From NCBI GenBank assembly GCA_030526715.1, contig JAUNCG010000001.1:16150-80149 (forward strand): a stretch of 64,000 nucleotides of DNA, written 5' to 3'. Position numbers and translations under genes: made by a program. The stretch comes from Eubacteriales bacterium (lineage in GTDB: Bacteria; Bacillota; Clostridia; Lachnospirales; Lachnospiraceae). Shown here in pieces: positions 27,195-36,152 of this stretch; position 1 is the stretch's first letter; each line of letters opens with the position of its first letter. The notes beneath the pieces are model-generated. The model was not told the DNA's origin. It saw only the letters and a program-made list of their open reading frames with translations, and ran no database searches.

Positions 27195-27983
27195 CTATAT
27201 AAAATTCCTGTTAAATCTACAGCAGAGCTCCTCCGGATCGTCCCGGTATCGGTAAAACTCTTCCAGCACGGTCACCGTTTCCGGAACCGTCAGATAAAAC
27301 ATCCTGCATAGCTCCTCGGTACTCTTTTTACAATACTCTCTCGGAAGCCTGCGCATCACTCTGCCCTGCACCAGCGGGTAGATGCCTGCGAGCTTTGCCA
27401 GATTCAGCAGCCAGCAGCGCTTCCACGGACGGTTGCAGACGGTAATGCCGGTGTAAAACTGTATGCCGCGCAACGCCTGACGCACCTCTTTTTCGGAAAT
27501 TCCTTCCAATACCGATGCAATGGCCTGCACGCTTCTGGACTCTGTCTGGATCACACTGGCCGGAAGGTAGTGAAACGGGTTCTTCTCCGTTCGAACCATC
27601 AGCTCCCGATCCAGCTCCGTCTCGATCTCATCATGTCCCGCACAGGTAATCTTCATAAATTCGGAAATATACGGATGACAGGTACTATCCAGCATAAAAT
27701 GACACACAAAGCCCATAAGATATGCCAGTACATTTGGATCCTTCGTCTGTGCATATATTTTCTTCGCGTGCCGGAAAAACACACTGGCCTGCTCCTCATG
27801 CATCCGCTGTCCCAGCTCATTGATCCTGTTTTTATGAAACGGACGTACATAAAATAAAATATCCGGTCCGTGCAGTCCGATCTGATAAGCCGTCTTATGC
27901 TGTAATATCAGGCGCTGAAGCTCCTCGTTCACCCGATGATATACCATTTTCCCGAATAAATCATGCGCATAAGTTGTCGGCAT
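27195..27983 (-). CDS. Zinc-dependent phospholipase C-family protein
   Basis: A 262-residue protein of the S1-P1/phospholipase C fold group. Candidate metal ligands are the N-terminal THAHDLFG-like start (TTYAHDLFGK), HGPDILFY, the helix GFVCHFMLDSTCHPYI and ETELDRELM. It lacks an export signal, unlike secreted clostridial phospholipases, so an intracellular or uncharacterised role is more likely. It follows scpB by 43 bases. Substrate unknown. Confidence 0.75.
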   Translation of the reverse strand: MPTTYAHDLFGKMVYHRVNEELQRLILQHKTAYQIGLHGPDILFYVRPFHKNRINELGQRMHEEQASVFFRHAKKIYAQTKDPNVLAYLMGFVCHFMLDSTCHPYISEFMKITCAGHDEIETELDRELMVRTEKNPFHYLPASVIQTESRSVQAIASVLEGISEKEVRQALRGIQFYTGITVCNRPWKRCWLLNLAKLAGIYPLVQGRVMRRLPREYCKKSTEELCRMFYLTVPETVTVLEEFYRYRDDPEELCCRFNRNFI

Positions 27984-28026
27984 GGTTTTCCTCCTTTGTA
28001 TCGCTGATCGACGATCAGTTCTCCTC

Positions 28027-28596
28027 TTACACCTTCAGCGTCAGCTGGACTTCCTCCTCTGCCTCCGCCTTGAAATCCTCCATCTTTACCGGATTGACTG
28101 CCGGAAGATCCTCCAAGGACTGCACGCCGAAATTTCGTAAAAACTCCTCCGTTGTTCCAAAGAGCAAGGGTCTTCCCGGTGCGTCCAGACGCCCCAGTTC
28201 CTTTACCAGATTGTACTCTACCAGCTTGTTCACCGCATGATCGCATTTGACGCCCCGGATCTTTTCCAGCTCCAGCTTCGTAATGGGCTGCTTATAGGCG
28301 ATGATCGAAAGAGTCTCCAGCACTACGTCCGTGAGCGTGATCTTGCGGGGCTGTTTGGCGATCCTCACCAGATAATCATACATCTCGTTTTTCGTACACA
28401 GCTGAAAAGAGCCGTCCAGTTCAATGATCCGAATGCCGCGCTCCTGCTCTTCATAGCGTGTCATCATATTTCGAAGAATCTTCTTCGTTGTTGCCGTATC
28501 CTGTTCGATGGCCTTTGCGATACGCTCCGCCTCCACCGATTCTCCCATAGCAAATAAAATCGCTTCGATCGCAGCCTCCAGTTTCTTTATCTCCAC
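28027..28596 (-). CDS. scpB: Segregation and condensation protein B
   Basis: A 189-residue winged-helix kleisin-interacting element of the SMC-ScpAB condensin. The two winged-helix domains are visible in AAIEAILFAMGESVEAERIAKAI and DVVLETLSIIAYKQPITKLELEKIRG, the latter the family signature. The start overlaps the scpA stop by one base, showing translational coupling. The acidic C-terminus is typical. Confidence 0.95.
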   Translation of the reverse strand: MEIKKLEAAIEAILFAMGESVEAERIAKAIEQDTATTKKILRNMMTRYEEQERGIRIIELDGSFQLCTKNEMYDYLVRIAKQPRKITLTDVVLETLSIIAYKQPITKLELEKIRGVKCDHAVNKLVEYNLVKELGRLDAPGRPLLFGTTEEFLRNFGVQSLEDLPAVNPVKMEDFKAEAEEEVQLTLKV

Positions 28597-29351
28597 TATT
28601 CTTCCTCACTTTGCGTTGCAGTAATCATAATTTCTGCAAAGGTATCTTCCTGCTCAACTTCAATCTTTCCTGTCTTCATCAACTCGAGAATCGTCAAAAA
28701 GGTGATAATGATCCTCATCTTTCCTTTCTGATGCTCAAGAAGACTCTTGAAGCTACACTTTCTATGCTTCCGAATATATTCCTCCACATGGGCAGTGGTC
28801 TCCTCAAGGTTGACCTCCTCCTTCTCCATCTGTCCGAACTTGCTTCGCACCGGATCCAGCCGGGATTCCTGACGCTTCATAACATCCTGAAACATACGAT
28901 TCAGCTGCTCCAGTGTCACATTACCCAACAGCTCTGAAACATCTACGGGCTGCCGATATTCCAGTACCTCCTTGGGGAGCGTCATCTCCTTATACATAGC
29001 CTTCTGAGCATCCTCCTGCCGATCCCGCAATTCGTAAGACATATACTTATAGAGCTTGTATTCCAGCAATCGCTCCACCAGCTCCTGACGCGGATCCTCC
29101 TCCTCGCCTTCCTCGTTGACCTCGCGCGGGAGCAGCATACGGGACTTGATATCCAGAAGCGTCGCCGCCATTACCAGAAATTCGCTCATACGTCCCATAT
29201 CTTCCTCATGGATATCTCTGATATACTCCATGTACTGATCGGTGATCTCCACGATCGGAATATCAAAAATATTCACTTTATTTTTATCAATCAAATGCAG
29301 GAGCAGATCCAGCGGACCTTCAAACTCCTGCAGCTTTACCGGAATCTCCAT
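28596..29351 (-). CDS. scpA: Segregation and condensation protein A
   Basis: The kleisin subunit that bridges SMC heads. The 251-residue protein starts IPVKLQEFEGPLDLLLHLIDKNKVNIFDIPI, the hallmark of ScpA, and ends in a winged-helix C-terminus (KMRIIITFLTILELMKTGKIEVEQEDTFAEI). I set the start at the ATG at 29351 rather than the upstream frame limit at 29420, because that upstream part overlaps the phosphoesterase and is not conserved. Confidence 0.95.
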   Translation of the reverse strand: MEIPVKLQEFEGPLDLLLHLIDKNKVNIFDIPIVEITDQYMEYIRDIHEEDMGRMSEFLVMAATLLDIKSRMLLPREVNEEGEEEDPRQELVERLLEYKLYKYMSYELRDRQEDAQKAMYKEMTLPKEVLEYRQPVDVSELLGNVTLEQLNRMFQDVMKRQESRLDPVRSKFGQMEKEEVNLEETTAHVEEYIRKHRKCSFKSLLEHQKGKMRIIITFLTILELMKTGKIEVEQEDTFAEIMITATQSEEE

Positions 29352-29367
29352 ATGATGTACTTCCTTC

Positions 29368-30171
29368 TCAGCGTAATTCCAGCACAGTGATCTCTGCCGG
29401 ATTATTGAGGCGCAAGGCAAAGGAATGCGATCCCAGCCCCGCTGTCACCACCAGCTTATGTCCGTATTTTTGAAACAATCCACAGTCATATTTCGGAAAC
29501 AGCTGAATCTGCGGACTGATCACTCCGCCCAAAAATGGCAGCCGTACCAGTCCTCCGTGCAGATGACCACTCACAGTCAGATCTGCTCCCCATAGCGCAT
29601 AGCTGTCAAAAAATAACGGATTATGAGCCAGCAAAATATTATAATGTCCCTCTACCGGCTCACCAAGATGCTCCCGCACCACATTGGCCGTAAGGGGTTT
29701 CGTTCCAAATCTTCGATAATACTCCATAGGAAGCTCAAAGCCGTGGATCGCCAGCCGCGTACCCAGCAAGTCCACCTTCGCACATTCATCCTCCAGCAGA
29801 TGTATTCCGGCGCGATGCAGCTCACGGATCAGCTTCAGATAAACCCCCGGATAGGTCTGCGGATAACACTTTGTACGAAACTCATGATTGCCATGAATGC
29901 AATACACCGGACATTCACAGGACAGACGCTTCAGCAGAGACAGTCCCACATCCAGATTCGTCTCTTTTCCCGGTTTCCCCACCGTCAGATCCCCTACGGA
30001 AAGTACCAGATCCGGCACCTGCTTCCCAATGGCAGTTACCAGCTCATTGTTTGCCTCCCCAAATATTCGGTTATGCAGATCACCGATCATCACGATCCGC
30101 AGCGGACGTGTCGGCCGCGGCATATCACCGCGCATGGCGATCTGATATCTTCTTACCTTTATCCTGCTCAT
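29368..30171 (-). CDS. Calcineurin-like metallophosphoesterase (YkuE type)
   Basis: A 267-residue phosphoesterase with the five metallophosphatase motifs in order: GDLHNR (about 31), SVGDLTVGK, GNHEF, LLAHNP and SGHLHGG. It is related to YkuE/YaeI-type enzymes, for which lipid or membrane-associated substrates have been proposed. It lies 16 bases before scpA in the same transcript. Substrate not predictable. Confidence 0.82.
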   Translation of the reverse strand: MSRIKVRRYQIAMRGDMPRPTRPLRIVMIGDLHNRIFGEANNELVTAIGKQVPDLVLSVGDLTVGKPGKETNLDVGLSLLKRLSCECPVYCIHGNHEFRTKCYPQTYPGVYLKLIRELHRAGIHLLEDECAKVDLLGTRLAIHGFELPMEYYRRFGTKPLTANVVREHLGEPVEGHYNILLAHNPLFFDSYALWGADLTVSGHLHGGLVRLPFLGGVISPQIQLFPKYDCGLFQKYGHKLVVTAGLGSHSFALRLNNPAEITVLELR

Positions 30172-30278
30172 GCAATCTCCTGTTATCCTGTCTTTTCCAT
30201 CAGCAAAGTACTTCCCTGCATTCCTTCATAATCGAAATCAGTATATACAATATTTTCTTCTTTTGCAACCTGAAATGG

Positions 30279-30710
30279 TCATCTTCCCTCCATCCATGGT
30301 CTAAAAGTAAGCCTGCTCTCATACTGTTCAATGATATTCAGTCCTCTGCGAAATACGATATCTCTGGAAAACGGCTTATGTATCACATCTGCCGCCCCGA
30401 GTTCAAAAGCCCGATGCGTACTCTCGTCTGTCGTATCTCCCGTAATGACGAGCACCGGAAGTGTTTCGATCAAGTCTTTTTTTCTCATATAGGACAGCAC
30501 ATCAAACCCGTCCATGTGCGGCATGATCAGATCTAAAAGAAGAAGACCGATATCCTTCTGATATTTTTCCAGAAGAAAAACAGCCTGTTCTCCATCCACC
30601 GCTTCCAGAATTTCAAAATGCTCCTGAAATATTTCCGCTAATATATTTCGATTTAGCTCCGCATCATCTGCAATCAGGATATACCTTCTTATTAATGTAT
30701 CCATATTCAC
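30279..30710 (-). CDS. Stand-alone receiver-domain response regulator
   Basis: A 143-residue CheY-like protein with a complete receiver domain: acidic pair in LIADDAELNR, phosphoacceptor Asp in LLLLDLIMPHMDGF (about residue 58), Thr in VITGDTTD and Lys in HKPFSRD. It has no output domain; the last about 15 residues are unstructured. No histidine kinase lies nearby. It may be a phosphorelay intermediate or act through protein contact. Start at 30710 follows a GGGGGA site. Confidence 0.8.
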   Translation of the reverse strand: MNMDTLIRRYILIADDAELNRNILAEIFQEHFEILEAVDGEQAVFLLEKYQKDIGLLLLDLIMPHMDGFDVLSYMRKKDLIETLPVLVITGDTTDESTHRAFELGAADVIHKPFSRDIVFRRGLNIIEQYESRLTFRPWMEGR

Positions 30711-30771
30711 TTCCCCCTCATTGAAACTTTCCCTACTATGTTATTACGTATGAAAAAGTATAATATAACGC

Positions 30772-30800
30772 AAAAACCCCCGAAGGTTCAACCTTCGGGG
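30772..30800 (-). terminator. Terminator after fucI
   Basis: Arms CCCCGAAGG and CCTTCGGGG with a five-base loop, followed by GTTTTTG on the minus strand, 15 bases after the fucI stop. Confidence 0.9.
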
Positions 30801-30814
30801 AAATTTCTTAGCTA

Positions 30815-32611
30815 TTATTTGTAAAGCGGTCCATAATTCTTGCAAGCTCTGTAATCTGCACCCTCTTTGTCCATACCGAATGCATTCCATGCTGCCGGGC
30901 GGAAGATCTTCTCCTCCGGAACATTATGCATACATACCGGAATACGAAGCATCGAGCACATGGTGATCAGGTCTGCTCCGATATGACCATAGGAGATTGC
31001 TCCGTGGTTTGCACCCCAGTTATTCATTACATCATAAGCGCTCTTGAAGGCGCCGTCCTTGCCGTCACATCTCGGTGTGAACCATGTACACGGCCATGTA
31101 TAGTCGGTTCTCTTCCACAGCTTATCGGAAACCTCCTCCGGAAGCTTCACGGTCCATCCCTCTGCGATCTGTAATACAGGTCCGAGACCCTTTACAAGAT
31201 TCAGACGGATCATGGTAGCCGGCATCTCAGCATTTGTCAGGAAACGGGAAGAGAATCCGCCACCACGGAAGTAGCCGTTATCTGCAGCGTTCCATGTAGT
31301 AGCCTTCATGATAGCTTCCTGATCTGCCTCGGTCACATCCCACCACTGCTTCATGATCGGGTTGCCGTTCTCATCCTTAGCTTCACCGCATGCATCTAAG
31401 CAGGCTGCACCGGAATTGATCAGATGAATGAATCCGCCGTTCTCTTTTGCAACGCCTTCGATCTCATAGCCGGTCACTCTCTTTACTGCTGACGGGCTCC
31501 AGTAGGTACGAACATCTGCAAAGATCTGCGCACGGTTGGTCAACAGCTTCATAAACATCATACCAAGACCGTTCAGCACATCGTTCTCAGTCGCAAGAAT
31601 ATACGGCTCACGAGCGCCTTCCCAGTCAAAGGAGGTATTCAGGATCGCCTCTGCAAAGTCTGCGTTCGGATAGAAGTCTGTCCACTGTCTCTGTCCTTGG
31701 AAGCCTGCTGCCAACGCATTGTGGCCGATTGCTTCTTCTGAGAACTTCGGATCAAAATTCTTGTTGCCGTTCATCAGATCCTTGATGATCACTGCCATCT
31801 TTACAACGAACTCAAACTGCTCGTTCTTCTTTTCCTCTGTCATCTGAAGCTCCGGCGGGTTCTTATCGAAGCCGATCGTGCAGGTCTTCTTAGCCCATGC
31901 AAGCGCCTTTTCAAACTCAGCATGATCATAGATCCCCTCTGTCATACGGCGAATGATCTCTACCTCATCCACAGATTCTACACGCATGCCAAGATAAGAC
32001 TCAATGAAATCAGAATCAATGATGGATCCGCCGATACCCATACATACGGAACCGATCTGCAGCCATGATTTGCCTCTCATAGAAGCTGCTGCCACTGCCG
32101 CACGTCCGAAACGCAGAAGCTTCTCCTCAACGTCTGCCGGAATAGACATATCGTCTGCCTCAACTACCTCATGTCCATAAATACCAAATGCCGGAAGTCC
32201 CTTCTGTGCATGTGTAGCAAGAACGGATGCAAGATAAACTGCGCCCGGTCTCTCCGTCGCGTTCATGCCCCATACAGCCTTGATCGTCTGCGGATCCATA
32301 TCCATAGTCTCTGCACCGTAGCACCAGCACGGAGTCACGGTCAGGGTAATGTCAACGCCTTCTTTACGGAACTGATCGGCACACGCTGCGGACTCACCTA
32401 CACGGCCGATGGTCGTATTGGAGATCACGACCTTCACCGGCTCGCCGTTGGAATATCTCAGGTTATCCTCAAACAGCTTCGCTGCTGCCTTTGCCATATT
32501 CATTGTCTGCTCTTCCAGAGAGCCTCTTACATCCAGCGCACCGCGGCGTCCATCAATCGTCGGACGAATACCGATGACCGGATAGCTGCCGATTAATCTG
32601 CTTTCTGCCAT
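30815..32611 (-). CDS. fucI: L-fucose isomerase
   Basis: Converts L-fucose to L-fuculose, the first step of fucose use, with Mn2+. The 598-residue protein matches FucI over its full length ([34 protein letters not shown] start; [15 protein letters not shown]; the C-terminal [29 protein letters not shown]). A perfect AAGGAGG site precedes the ATG. It is monocistronic, ends at a strong hairpin and is divergent from an AraC-family regulator, the likely inducer. The kinase for fuculose is not in the window; the matching aldolase is in the microcompartment operon. D-arabinose would be an alternative substrate. Confidence 0.95.
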   Translation of the reverse strand: MAESRLIGSYPVIGIRPTIDGRRGALDVRGSLEEQTMNMAKAAAKLFEDNLRYSNGEPVKVVISNTTIGRVGESAACADQFRKEGVDITLTVTPCWCYGAETMDMDPQTIKAVWGMNATERPGAVYLASVLATHAQKGLPAFGIYGHEVVEADDMSIPADVEEKLLRFGRAAVAAASMRGKSWLQIGSVCMGIGGSIIDSDFIESYLGMRVESVDEVEIIRRMTEGIYDHAEFEKALAWAKKTCTIGFDKNPPELQMTEEKKNEQFEFVVKMAVIIKDLMNGNKNFDPKFSEEAIGHNALAAGFQGQRQWTDFYPNADFAEAILNTSFDWEGAREPYILATENDVLNGLGMMFMKLLTNRAQIFADVRTYWSPSAVKRVTGYEIEGVAKENGGFIHLINSGAACLDACGEAKDENGNPIMKQWWDVTEADQEAIMKATTWNAADNGYFRGGGFSSRFLTNAEMPATMIRLNLVKGLGPVLQIAEGWTVKLPEEVSDKLWKRTDYTWPCTWFTPRCDGKDGAFKSAYDVMNNWGANHGAISYGHIGADLITMCSMLRIPVCMHNVPEEKIFRPAAWNAFGMDKEGADYRACKNYGPLYK

Positions 32612-32658
32612 GATAAATTTCCTCCTTATATAAAAACACAGTTTTTTAAGATAGTCTC

Positions 32659-32691
32659 AGTATACATTTGCCAGACACATTTTTCTTGTGT
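32659..32691 (-). promoter_or_regulatory. Putative fucI promoter and operator
   Basis: Minus-strand TATACT (32664-32659) lies about 50 bases before fucI. The position 17 bp upstream has no recognisable -35 (AAGAAA), which would suit activator dependence. An inverted repeat ACACA-N7-TGTGT at 32675-32691 covers this -35 position and is a candidate site for the divergent AraC protein. Confidence 0.35.
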
Positions 32692-32697
32692 TATAAT
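32668..32697 (+). promoter_or_regulatory. Promoter of the AraC-family gene at 32766
   Basis: TTGCCA (32668-32673), 18-bp spacer, TATAAT (32692-32697). It overlaps the inverted repeat between the two divergent genes, so autoregulation is plausible. Confidence 0.6.
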
Positions 32698-32765
32698 AGC
32701 CAATAATAGTACAATATTCACTTTTTTCCATTATTTTATTAATTTTTTATAAAGGAGCTGTTACT

Positions 32766-33614
32766 TTGCATAATCCCGGACATAACGAAAACCGACCTCG
32801 CGGAACTTATGAATTTCCCTTTGAATTCCATCACATCGATATCACCCATCCCCGCTATGTCATGTCGTATCACTGGCATATCGAATATGAGATCATACGC
32901 GTCCTTTCCGGCTCGCTCACTGTCACTTTAGACGAAAAAAGTTTTTGTGCCAAGGCAGGGGATGTCATTTTCGTACATAGCGGTGTGCTGCATTCCGGAA
33001 TTCCTCAGGATTGTGTCTATCAGTGTATCGTTTTTGACCTCAATGCCTTTTTAAAAAATAATCCGGCCTGTTCTGTCTATGTGCAGCGCATCCTTCATCA
33101 AGAGGTGATCGTCTACCATCATTTCACCCGGAAATATCCAAAGATCCTCTCCGCTGTTGATTTCCTATTCGACGCTATGTGGTCAAAAGAACCCGGTTAT
33201 GAATTGATCGTATTTGGACAATTTTATCACTTTTTTGGTCTTGTGTTTTCCGAGCATTACTATCTGGAGGGGCTGTCCAGAACGCGCAAGGATCACAAGA
33301 GGATCCTGCAGCTCAAACAGGTATTGGATTATATGGAACGCCATTATCAGAATCCCATCTCCCTGCAGGAGCTCTCTGATTCCGTCTCCATGTCGCCCAA
33401 ATACTTCTGTCGTTTTTTTGCGGAAATGACACATCAGACGCCCATGGAATACCTGAACCGCCAACGCATAGAGCAGGCCTGCAGTCAGCTTGTCACTACC
33501 GACGATTCCATCACGGAGATCGCCTTCAATAACGGCTTCAACGATCTGAGCTACTTTATCCGTACATTCAAAAAATATAAGGGAACTACCCCCGGGAAAT
33601 ATCAAAAAAGGTGA
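32766..33614 (+). CDS. AraC-family transcriptional regulator (fucI-linked)
   Basis: A 282-residue regulator with an N-terminal cupin sensing domain (YHWHIEYEIIRVLSGSLTVTL...GDVIFVHSGVLHSGIP) and a C-terminal double helix-turn-helix (about 180-280, ISLQELSDSVSMSPKYFCRFFAEMTHQTPMEYLNRQRIEQA). The start is a TTG at 32766, nine bases after AGGAG; the next in-frame Met lies inside the cupin domain. It is divergent from fucI and convergent with the microcompartment operon, so it probably responds to fucose or rhamnose. Ligand is inference. Confidence 0.85.
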   Translation: MHNPGHNENRPRGTYEFPFEFHHIDITHPRYVMSYHWHIEYEIIRVLSGSLTVTLDEKSFCAKAGDVIFVHSGVLHSGIPQDCVYQCIVFDLNAFLKNNPACSVYVQRILHQEVIVYHHFTRKYPKILSAVDFLFDAMWSKEPGYELIVFGQFYHFFGLVFSEHYYLEGLSRTRKDHKRILQLKQVLDYMERHYQNPISLQELSDSVSMSPKYFCRFFAEMTHQTPMEYLNRQRIEQACSQLVTTDDSITEIAFNNGFNDLSYFIRTFKKYKGTTPGKYQKR

Positions 33615-33627
33615 GCTTTCGCTCACC
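33604..33627 (-). terminator. Terminator of the microcompartment operon
   Basis: Arms GGTGAGC (33610-33616) and GCTCACC (33621-33627) with a four-base loop, followed by six T on the minus strand. It overlaps the stop codon of the Fe alcohol dehydrogenase and the end of the convergent AraC gene. Confidence 0.88.
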
Positions 33628-34768
33628 ATAATTTCGCATAAATGCGCATAATATCCTCTTTCGTCGGAACTCTTGGATTCGTCGGAGTACATGCATCTGC
33701 AAGTGCAGCATCCGCCATTTTGCTGATCGCATCAAAATATTCATCCTTATCAACCGTTCCCATGTCACTGATATTCAGCGGTATGTTCATCTCCTTGAGC
33801 ATGAACTGTACCCAGTTCACTAAGGAACGCACGCTCATGATCTTATTGTACGCACTCAGACCCAATATGTGTGCGATATTAGAATAGCGCTTCACAGAAG
33901 GAAGGTACTCCTTCTGGCTGCGACTATGCTTATTGATATCTGAGTTGAACTCGATCACGTGCGGTAAAAGCATCGCATTGGCGCGTCCGTGAGGAATATG
34001 GAACACAGCGCCAAGCTGATGTGCCATACTGTGATTGATTCCGAGAGATGCTGAGTTGAACGCCAGTCCTGCAAGGCAGGACGCGACATGCATCTTCTGA
34101 CGGGCATGGGTATCATTCCCGTCAAGATAAGATCTAAGCAAAAAAACGCCACAGATCTCAATCGCTTTTTCAGCAAGCGCATTCGTAAATTCATTGTGAT
34201 CCGTGCTTACATAGGCTTCTAATGCATGGGTAAACACATCCATACCGGTATCCGCAGTGATCGCCGGCGGAACGCTCTTTACCAGCTCCGCATCAAGGAT
34301 CGCCTCATCTGCCGTCAGATCCTCCGATACCAACGGATATTTTACCTGCGCCTTTGTGTCGTTTACCACGGCGAAGGAGGTAACCTCCGACCCGGTTCCG
34401 CTGGTCGTCGGGATCGCGATCAGACCTACCTCTGCGTAGTGGTCTATCCGAAGCGCAAACTTCCGAATCGATTTTGAAGAATCGATGGCAGAGCCTCCGC
34501 CCACAGCCACGATCACATCCGGGCGATATTCCAAAAATTTCTGTACACCGACAGAGATTTTTTCCAGCGGAGCGTCCGGAACAACGTCGCTGAAGATCTC
34601 ATACTGCTTCCCGCCTGCACGAAGAGGAGCTGTAATCAGCTCCACCATCCCGCTGTGTACGACAAAGGGATCTGTGATCACCAGCACCTTCTGATAAGGA
34701 ATATCCTTCAATCGCTCCAGTGCATGATCTCCGAAATGAATTTTGGTCTTGATCTCAAAGCTCTTCAT
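33623..34768 (-). CDS. pduQ: Iron-containing alcohol dehydrogenase (PduQ-like propanol dehydrogenase)
   Basis: A 381-residue group III alcohol dehydrogenase. It has the NAD(P) motif VGGGSAID and the iron ligands in DTGMDVFTHALEAY, NHSMAHQLGAVFHIPHG and the following His. In this setting it should reduce propionaldehyde to 1-propanol and recycle NAD+, or reduce lactaldehyde to 1,2-propanediol; sequence alone does not separate PduQ from FucO. It starts directly after the DeoR gene stop and is the last gene of the operon. No encapsulation peptide is visible, in contrast to the Zn enzyme at 39879. Confidence 0.88.
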   Translation of the reverse strand: MKSFEIKTKIHFGDHALERLKDIPYQKVLVITDPFVVHSGMVELITAPLRAGGKQYEIFSDVVPDAPLEKISVGVQKFLEYRPDVIVAVGGGSAIDSSKSIRKFALRIDHYAEVGLIAIPTTSGTGSEVTSFAVVNDTKAQVKYPLVSEDLTADEAILDAELVKSVPPAITADTGMDVFTHALEAYVSTDHNEFTNALAEKAIEICGVFLLRSYLDGNDTHARQKMHVASCLAGLAFNSASLGINHSMAHQLGAVFHIPHGRANAMLLPHVIEFNSDINKHSRSQKEYLPSVKRYSNIAHILGLSAYNKIMSVRSLVNWVQFMLKEMNIPLNISDMGTVDKDEYFDAISKMADAALADACTPTNPRVPTKEDIMRIYAKLW

Positions 34769-35542
34769 TTATCTGACCCCCTCCGGGTAAATACAGGCAA
34801 CTCCCGCCTGCGCAAATTTTTCCATCCAAACCGCCTTCGGCCGCTTATCCGTAACGATCATCGTGATATCCTTCAGATCACCGATCTTGGCAAAGGACTG
34901 TTGATCGAACTTTGAACTGTCCACTACAAGAATTACTTCCCGTGCAGAGCGCATCATGGCTCTTTTCGCGGAAGAAAACTCCTCCTGCGAATCAAAGAAG
35001 CCCCTCTCCAGATCAAACGCCTTGCAGGAGATGATTGCCTTGTCTACACTGTAAGATGCAAGTCCTTCCTCCGTCTTTGTTCCGAAAAGAGAAAGGTATT
35101 CCCCTTTTAGCTTACCACCGGTGGATAACACTGTCCATTTTGTCATATCGGATAGCTCTATCAGATTCTCTATAGAATTTGTCACAACTGTCAGATTTTC
35201 TATTGTCTTCAGCGCCTTGGCCACAAATACACTGGTAGTACTGGCATCCAGCATCAGGTGATCCCCCTCCTGAATCAGAGACGCTACAAGATCCGCCACC
35301 TTCTGTTTCCCTACAACATTACGGTTCTTACGGACATTGAAGGGAACATCGATGCTGGTGCTCTCATTGATGATGGCACCTCCATAGCTTTTGATGACCA
35401 GACCTTCCTGCTCCAGCTTATCCAGATCTCTGCGAATGGTTTCTTCCGATACCGCATAAAGCTTACTCAGGTTACTGACAACCACGCGCTTTTCCTCATG
35501 AAGTTTTTCCAATATCAAATTGCGCCGTTCTACCGCAAGCAC
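34769..35542 (-). CDS. DeoR-family transcriptional regulator
   Basis: A 257-residue repressor-type regulator: N-terminal winged helix (VVSNLSKLYAVSEETIRRDLDKLEQEGLVIKSYGGA, about 17-55) and C-terminal DeoR sugar-phosphate sensing domain with STTSVFVAKAL and the conserved DSSKFDQQSFAKIG. Translation starts at a GTG (35542) after AAGGGGG. Being inside the operon, it may sense a phosphorylated intermediate such as fuculose- or rhamnulose-1-phosphate and feed back on the operon. Ligand inferred. Confidence 0.85.
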   Translation of the reverse strand: MLAVERRNLILEKLHEEKRVVVSNLSKLYAVSEETIRRDLDKLEQEGLVIKSYGGAIINESTSIDVPFNVRKNRNVVGKQKVADLVASLIQEGDHLMLDASTTSVFVAKALKTIENLTVVTNSIENLIELSDMTKWTVLSTGGKLKGEYLSLFGTKTEEGLASYSVDKAIISCKAFDLERGFFDSQEEFSSAKRAMMRSAREVILVVDSSKFDQQSFAKIGDLKDITMIVTDKRPKAVWMEKFAQAGVACIYPEGVR

Positions 35543-35586
35543 AGGATCGTCCCCCTTTTCTACTTTATCATTCCGTTTGATACCGT

Positions 35587-36135
35587 CTACAGGATCGATT
35601 CACAAACCTTTTTATCCGGATGTGCGATGACTGACGAGTCAAGATACATACCCTTCGGTCCCACAAAGGCCTTGGCCTTATCAATCGCCGCTTCCACCGC
35701 CGAAACCTCACCGGTCAGAAGCATGTAGGACTTGCCGCACATTCCCTTTGCAATACGCAGCTCGATCAGATCTACGATAGCTGTCTTAGCTGCAATATCC
35801 GCCGCTTCAATAATAGATGCCGCATCATACGTCTCAAGGATTCCCAGCGCACTGATCTTCTCCACATTTGTGGTGCCATAGATGGCCGGAAAGATCGACT
35901 CATGGGGATTTCCTAATACAAAGCTGTCGATCAGCTGTGTTTCATACTGTGTGCAGGCCACGTCCACCGCCGCTTTCACTGCACTCAGATCTCCCGAAAC
36001 AAGAGCGATATATTTTCCGGGACATACTGTCTGGGCTTCAATCAGCTCTACTTCTGAAGTTTTTACCATGGCATCTGCCGCTGTGATACCGGTTGCCACA
36101 GTCTTAAATTCAATCATACCGATTGCCTTACTCAT
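35587..36135 (-). CDS. pduT: PduT-like BMC-T shell protein
   Basis: A 182-residue tandem-BMC shell protein forming pseudohexameric trimers. Domain 1 (about 1-88) starts AIGMIEFKTVATGITAADAM; domain 2 (about 93-182) starts SALGILETYDAASIIEAAD. Cys38 in VCPGKY occupies the position of the PduT cysteine that coordinates a [4Fe-4S] cluster at the trimer pore, so it may carry electrons across the shell to the adjacent PduS. A second Cys at 133 lies in domain 2. It directly follows PduS, matching that pairing. Confidence 0.9.
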   Translation of the reverse strand: MSKAIGMIEFKTVATGITAADAMVKTSEVELIEAQTVCPGKYIALVSGDLSAVKAAVDVACTQYETQLIDSFVLGNPHESIFPAIYGTTNVEKISALGILETYDAASIIEAADIAAKTAIVDLIELRIAKGMCGKSYMLLTGEVSAVEAAIDKAKAFVGPKGMYLDSSVIAHPDKKVCESIL

Positions 36136-36152
36136 ATCCTTGCACGTCCTTT

